From Ulota crispa (Eukaryota; Streptophyta; Bryopsida; Orthotrichales; Orthotrichaceae), in contig OY987250.1 of the NCBI GenBank assembly GCA_963920765.1, forward strand, positions 4,402,001 through 4,466,000: a DNA stretch of 64,000 bases, read 5' to 3'. The notes under the pieces are model-generated. The model did not search any database. It saw nothing but the letters and a program-made list of their open reading frames with translations, and had not been told where the DNA came from. This document shows positions 59,266 to 64,000 of this stretch, in pieces; position 1 is the stretch's first letter; each line of letters starts with the position of its first letter. The translations under genes and the position numbers were made by a program.

Positions 59266-59973
59266 TTACCACCAAGCTTTCTTCTCCTCGACAGGTTCTT
59301 CGTCGTATTCGTTGCGACGAGAGCGGTACCCGCCATATCCACCATCCTCGGCGTCATCGTCTCGGCTTCTACGCCCATAGCCACTCTCGTTAGTCTCATC
59401 GCTGTACGTCGTCCGACTGTACTGCATCTCGCTCCGCTCCTCGTAATTCGACTGCCGATACCCCGACTGCTCTTCGGTGGTATCATCGCCATAGCCAGGC
59501 CGAGGACGACGATACTCCGACTGCTCCTCGGTGGTGTCGTCGCCATAGCCGGGCCGGGGACGACGATACTCCGAGGCCTCTACATTCTCTTCGTAAGAAG
59601 ATTTGGTGTAGTTGTCCTCGTCGTCCTCGTACTCGGGCTTGCGACGGCCATAGCCGCTCTCTCCGCCTTCGTCTTGCTGTGCTTCATCCGGATCTGCCCC
59701 CGTGCGATCACGGCCTCCGCCATACACGCCTCCGGCGGTAGGGCGGCCTCCGTAAATGGATGACGCCTGCGGGCCATGGCCGTAAGGGTTGCTCTCGTTG
59801 CCGTACTCCACGGCTTGCTCTTCCTCGTCCTCGCCGAAGTCCGCCCTGGCGTAGCCGGACTCCTCGTCCGCGGGCCTCACGGATCCATAGACCGCCGCCT
59901 GGTCGTATCCCCCCTGGTATGGCACGGGGTCGTAGTCGTCGTAGTTCTCGGTCTCCTGGAACCGGTGCACCAT
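59266..59973 (-). CDS. Tyr/Gly-rich PLDRP1-like protein (At5g39570 type)
   Basis: 235 residues, one coding exon. The start at 59973 is the first ATG, just after a TTTGCAG that may be the acceptor of a leader intron; GTG-started upstream extension rejected. The N terminus, NYDDYDPVPYQGGYD, matches the DDYDPTPYSGGYD opening of Arabidopsis At5g39570 (PLDRP1). The rest is an acidic, disordered, Tyr/Gly/Arg-rich sequence with YGRR and GYGG motifs and a perfect tandem pair of an 18-residue unit (SEYRRPRPGYGDDTTEEQ); the end is KKAWW. At5g39570 is reported to interact with phospholipase D and be linked to stress; biochemical function is unclear. Similarity beyond the N terminus is compositional, so orthology is tentative. 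Confidence 0.65.
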   Translation of the reverse strand: MVHRFQETENYDDYDPVPYQGGYDQAAVYGSVRPADEESGYARADFGEDEEEQAVEYGNESNPYGHGPQASSIYGGRPTAGGVYGGGRDRTGADPDEAQQDEGGESGYGRRKPEYEDDEDNYTKSSYEENVEASEYRRPRPGYGDDTTEEQSEYRRPRPGYGDDTTEEQSGYRQSNYEERSEMQYSRTTYSDETNESGYGRRSRDDDAEDGGYGGYRSRRNEYDEEPVEEKKAWW

Positions 59974-60400
59974 CGCTGCAAACCACAAAAACACTCTCAA
60001 ATGCACAAACCCACAAAGGAGAGAATGGCAAAACTAAGGAGCAATTCGGATGAGCTCTGAGGGAGAAATGGGAATTGAGAAGTGCAAGAGAAGGTTTGGT
60101 GGAGGTAGTGGGGATGTGGTGATGGAGGAGGAGGGTGGGGATTTGGTGCGTGGGTGCAGGATCGGATCGGAGCGGAGAGAGAGAGACGACCTGTTCTGGA
60201 GGGGCCACCTGGCTGCCTCGGTTTCGGGAAATTAGGGTTGCAGAGTTCTGTGGAGTGGGTGCCATGACTTCTGGAGCTTGCGACACGCAATGTTTGGTAC
60301 GCCACGATTTTCGAATTTTCTCTCGAATTCTTTGAATTTCTCGCCACCGACATTTGCGCCACGCTACTGGTGGAGTTGTGGGCCTCACCGCCTCAGCAGT
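59974..60400 (-). promoter_or_regulatory. CT-rich leader and promoter of the PLDRP1-like gene
   Basis: On the minus strand this is C/T-rich, as in many plant leaders, with AACCCTAA (telo-box-like) near 60236. Long frames here follow composition. Confidence 0.45.
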
Positions 60401-60624
60401 CAGCAGTGATCCTAATCCTGATTTTGATTTTCATGATAATTACACCAAATAGAGTATTTATTTTGCTCCACACTAATTTCTTGGCATTTCATATTATATA
60501 AATATTTACTGCTGCTTCAGTAATTTTCATGAAAAATTACTGCAACAAACAATTTTTAAAGGGCTAGTCAACAACAATAAAGTTGTCAAAAAATAAACTA
60601 GTGGCTTCCAAGTCATAAATCATG

Positions 60625-60693
60625 TGAAATAAGTATTTAGAGAGTTGTATATGCCTTTGAATGGTCAAGTGATGAGTCATGAGGTAACTTACC
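60625..60693. repeat. Flanking repeat R, left copy
   Basis: GAAATAAGTATTTAGAGAGT... through GAGGTAACTTACC is nearly identical to 62440-62508; a more diverged relative is at 63371-63440. The two close copies bracket the mitochondrial insert. Confidence 0.8.
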
Positions 60694-60988
60694 CAAGGTT
60701 TAACTTGATTCATTTGCTTAGAGAGGCTTTCAGACCACGTTGTGCCCTCATACTCAGTTTCATGAGGAATGCAATTACATAGTAGTTGCTAGAGAGTGGG
60801 GCAAAATTTGGGCTGCTATTGTTGTGTCCTTTTATAGAGCAGTACGTGATAGTTTTGTGTCATACGGCTTTTTGCTCAAAGCCACAAAAAAAAAAGTATA
60901 GATTTTTTTATGTTGATATCATCCATTTTCTATCACCAGTTAGCCTATCTTGCAAAAAAAGAGTCCAATATCGGAACAGCTTTAAACC

Positions 60989-61325
60989 TTGGGCCTAAGT
61001 AAGGTTCAAATAGAGCAAAAAATATACATTATTTTCCCCTACCGACCCAATTCATCTTTGTTTATGCTATTAACTATTAGTCTAGTATTGCTTCTAGTTC
61101 ATTTTGTTACTTTAAATGGAGGAGACTTAGTACCAAATGCTTGGCAATCCTTTGTTGAAATTAATTATTGGACTTTGTTTCTTAATATGGTCACTTTTCT
61201 ATGTTGTGTTTTAGGAACTTTTTTTGTACGTTTTGGATTGCTAACTTCTGTTCATAGTTTTGCTACAGATTCTACACAAAGAATCTTTTTATGGTTTTTC
61301 TTCCTCAACATTACTAGCATATAAA
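60989..61325 (+). pseudogene. Mitochondrial atp6-ccmFN chimeric fragment (NUMT)
   Basis: One continuous frame starts with ATP6-like residues ([20 protein letters not shown], then [11 protein letters not shown]). It switches to ccmFN-like residues ([20 protein letters not shown], then [16 protein letters not shown]). Both genes are mitochondrial in land plants. Neither fragment is complete, so this is transferred DNA, not a working nuclear gene. There is no ATG at the start of the frame; the first internal one is at 61062. Confidence 0.8.
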
Positions 61326-61600
61326 CTTGTATAATCAATGCGTAAAAAATGGTCAACTCTATTATACAATAAATAAGTAAACAAGCAACAATTTGACACC
61401 AGATATCTAGAGGTGTTAAAAAAGGTTCTGTAAAAATCAAAAGAACCGCTTAGTGATTGGCATTCTTTTCAACTCATGTTGGAAACAAATTATTGGAGTT
61501 TTCAGCCCTATATTCACCAATATAATGTTTTGTTGTAATTTTTTAACTAAACATTGTATAGCGCTTCCGCGTAATGGATTCAAACTAGACCCAAAAAAAA
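61326..61600. other. Unassigned part of the mitochondrial insert
   Basis: Probably organellar because it is enclosed by organellar fragments. A minus-strand frame (LRGSAIQCLVKKLQQNIILV) is not recognised. Confidence 0.35.
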
Positions 61601-61735
61601 TCCATAGAAATTTAGGATCCAACACCATAATAACAAACTGCCCTCATGATTAGACCATGTTCTTGATATTTTATAAAATAAAGGCGCATTAGCATTTGAG
61701 TTGGTAAATACATTGTAATTGAAAAAATCAAAAGA
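61601..61735 (-). pseudogene. Mitochondrial ccmFN N-terminal fragment (NUMT)
   Basis: Minus strand reads [20 protein letters not shown] and [20 protein letters not shown], matching the conserved [12 protein letters not shown] region of plant mitochondrial CcmFN. It is fused directly to the nad4 fragment upstream and ends abruptly. Confidence 0.85.
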
Positions 61736-62042
61736 AATATAAGAAAACTTCGGGGTAAACACCCATCCAAATAACTCCGACAATAAAAGGGAAAAATATT
61801 GGAACTTCTCTTCTATTTAAATTGGAGAATTTTTGGAGGAATTTGGGTTTGAAATTCCCAAAAATTACACAATTATATAGCCAAAGAGAATAAGCTGCGC
61901 CTAAAATCATTCCAAGTGCCGCTAATGTGGCCACTAAGCCATTTCTTTGGAAAGCTCCTACTAAAATAAGAAATTCTTCAATAAAGCTGCTAGTACCCGA
62001 TAAACTCATGTTGGCTAAGGTGAAGAATAAGAAAATTGTCAA
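61736..62042 (-). pseudogene. Mitochondrial nad4 fragment (NUMT)
   Basis: Minus strand encodes LFFTLANMSLSGTSSFIEEF, LVATLAALGMILGAAYSLWL and [11 protein letters not shown], matching the C-terminal part of NADH dehydrogenase subunit 4. About 100 codons; no start and no native end. Confidence 0.9.
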
Positions 62043-62335
62043 GAGCTTCAGTGAATCACTTTAGTCCCGATACATTTTTGGTGCCATGAAGCTAGACCAG
62101 TGAGCTATTACGCTTTCTTCAAAGGATGGTTGCTTCCAAGCCCACCTCCTGGTTGTCATCACTCGATTACTTCCTTTTCCACTAAGTGATTGCTTAAGGA
62201 TCTTAGCGTACGATCTGGGCTGTTTCCCTCTTGACTTCGGATCTTAGCACCCAAAGTCTGTCTGTACAAAATTATGGCCAGTATTCGGAGTTTCCTTGGG
62301 GTTGGTCAACAAATACTCATTATATTGTGTCTAGG
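62043..62335 (-). pseudogene. Mitochondrial large-subunit rRNA (rrn26) fragment
   Basis: Minus strand carries conserved LSU rRNA phrases, for example GAAGAAAGCGTAATAGCTCA, CAATCACTTAGTGGAAAAGG and GACAACCAGGAGGTGGGCTT, from 23S-like domain II. Wording such as CAGACAGACTTTGGGTGCTA fits the plant mitochondrial version. A ~290-bp piece, so not functional. Confidence 0.9.
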
Positions 62336-62439
62336 CAAAAGGAACCTTGTATTCTGCTTGTAATGCGAATGATACGATATGTAAATAAAAGATACGTATT
62401 ATTCTATTGATGATCTGAAATAGTCATTTACAGTATAAT

Positions 62440-62508
62440 GAAATAAGTATTTAGAGAGTTGCATATGCCTCTGAATGGTCAAGTGATGAGTCATGAGGTA
62501 ACTTACCT
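62440..62508. repeat. Flanking repeat R, right copy
   Basis: Near-identical direct copy of 60625-60693 on the far side of the mitochondrial insert. Confidence 0.8.
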
Positions 62509-64000
62509 AAGGTAACCTAATTACCAAGGTGACATAAATGCAATATTCAATGTAGCTCAAGTGGTTGAAAAGACACAGCTACTCTAAAAATTGCATTTAG
62601 GTTGCCCCAATTTCTTGAAGTTTTACACTATATAAATATTTATTGATACTCCAATAATGTTCATCAATTATCTTATATATGTAAAACTAGTTTACTCACC
62701 CATTGTACCAACGGGTTGATCATTATAGAAACTGTAAAAGGTACAACAATAAAAAATGTAAAAAGTGCAACTTGTTAAATAAAGAAAATGTAAAAGGCGC
62801 AACTTACATGCATGGAATGCAACTCATAGTTGCACTCAAACTCCTTACTTTTCATCCAAAATAACCATGGGATTCTTTTATAGATATAGATAATCCCTTA
62901 GGTTTAGGGTTTCAGTAAAGCCGCCCATTCTAAAGAAGAGTGTTATGGTGTAATTTCAAGTGACTCATTATACTTTTTTTTATTAACCACTGCATAAGTC
63001 ATGAAGTTGCACATTTGATTGATCAAGAGAGTGTCATAGTGCAACTTCCAATGACTTGTTCGTCTCTTTAGCAAAGGGCCAACAAAGGAGAGAGGGGTAC
63101 ATGCATAAAGTGATTTACATTGAGACTCTACTTTGAATCAAGTTGATGGCATTTGTGAGTTAACTAGTCACTTACAATTTAAAAATTAGAATTGATCACA
63201 TTTTGTGATTAGATTGCTACTTCAAAAAAATCTTGTTGCAAGGATAATCCTATTATCTCCATTGGTACAATGGATACCTAAACTTGTTATTGCAATGAAA
63301 TTTAGAAGAGCTTGACAACAACAACAAAGCTACAAAAGAACAAATTAGCAACATCCATGTTGTAAACCATGTGAAATCCTAGTACCTAAATAATTGCATA
63401 TGCCTACAAGTGACCAAGTGATGAGTTTTGAGGTAACTTTTTAGGGTAAGGCAACCTAATTGTTAAGACAACCCAAATGCAATGTTTACTATACATGTGT
63501 TTGACATTCAAATATCTAGAGCCTCCTATTTGGACATCGACACCCTTGCACTTTGGCATGAGTTATATATCCACGGAAGGAGGCCTAGTATTGTAGTACA
63601 TTGGTTTTCAATGTTAGGATGTTGGATAGGTTGGTGCTCAAATAACAAGGAGGTGCAACATTTTGTTAAAAGAACATAGCCTTTGTAGCATAATTGCTTG
63701 TTTCGTCCCAAGAAACTTCAAAAAGGTTTTAAGTTTACATGTTTTAGCCCATTCAACTTGTAGATAGAAACATTACAATCGCTCCAATGTGGTATATGAT
63801 TTCATTTATCCAATTTGGGAAAATATATGAAAGCATGGTTTAGAAATCTAGGTGGAGCTAACATCAAATAACCAACATTTTCTCAGACTACCTTTGATAA
63901 GTGAACATTCAAAACATTTTCATCCTCCTAAACCGAAAACACAAACAAAATCCCACACATGCCATATTTCAGTAGCAAATTTGATATGACGTAATTACTT
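62509..64000. other. AT-rich spacer with dispersed repeats
   Basis: Contains the diverged R copy at 63371-63440 and short reiterations of 'atgtaaaaggtgcaactt' near 62735-62810. No gene seen. Confidence 0.45.

Noticed and set aside
59708-60388. 226-codon minus-strand frame upstream of the PLDRP1-like gene
   Set aside because: Runs through the CT-rich leader and out of frame through the coding exon; Pro/Ser/Arg-rich by composition.
61252-61440. Minus-strand hydrophobic frame within the mitochondrial insert
   Set aside because: Mostly antisense to the ccmFN fragment.
1-64000. LTR retrotransposons or other virus-derived elements
   Set aside because: I found no reverse transcriptase, integrase or capsid motifs and no convincing LTR pair in any frame.
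1-64000. tRNA or 5S rRNA genes
   Set aside because: No cloverleaf with convincing A and B boxes was spotted by eye; a covariance-model scan would be needed to exclude them.

Overview
The window is nuclear DNA of a land plant. All five recognisable host genes have clear plant homologues: an OBERON PHD-finger regulator, an SP1-like2 (SPL2) RING E3 ligase, the snoRNP assembly factor NUFIP, a probably plastid-targeted J-domain protein, and a Tyr/Gly-rich protein like At5g39570 (PLDRP1). All are rebuilt from exons whose splice phases agree. An inserted block of plant mitochondrial DNA (atp6, ccmFN, nad4, rrn26) also fits a land plant. The AT-rich spacers, long introns and very heavy load of miniature DNA transposons do not fix the lineage. 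A fern or gymnosperm is as plausible as an angiosperm.

Layout. 0-8 kb: repeats only, including a ~1 kb near-perfect palindrome (3354-4352), a CACTA MITE, and a run of abutting and nested TTAA-flanked elements (5129-7916). 8.4-13.5 kb: the OBERON gene (minus) with a GC-rich 5' flank and a degenerate triplication of its last coding segment. 13.5-34 kb: no intact gene, but a dense, often nested MITE landscape with a few exon-like relics (13.74, 15.6, 19.7, 31.1 kb). 34.7-42.6 kb: SPL2 (plus, seven exons), with MITEs in its introns. 43.7-47.4 kb: NUFIP (plus, six main exons), whose first intron begins with a tandem array of repeated donor and acceptor sites. 50.4-53.5 kb: the J-domain gene (plus, six exons), carrying a Stowaway element in one intron and a TTAA element in another. 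54-59 kb: spacer with MITEs and a ~190-bp tandem repeat. 59.3-60.0 kb: the PLDRP1-like gene (minus). 60.7-62.4 kb: a scrambled mitochondrial insert between two copies of a ~70-bp repeat. 62.4-64 kb: dispersed repeats.

The genes do not form a pathway. Inferred roles are chromatin and meristem regulation (OBERON), organelle-membrane ubiquitination (SPL2), box C/D snoRNP assembly (NUFIP) and chaperone recruitment (J protein).

The strongest unusual signal is a large set of MITEs flanked by TTAA, with termini of the CCCCTNAANG type. These have the hallmarks of piggyBac-like elements, a superfamily seldom reported from land plants. A second set is flanked by TA with AGGTAGG termini. Two MITEs have 8-9 bp target duplications and two are CACTA-type. 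I recognised no LTR retrotransposon and no transposase gene.
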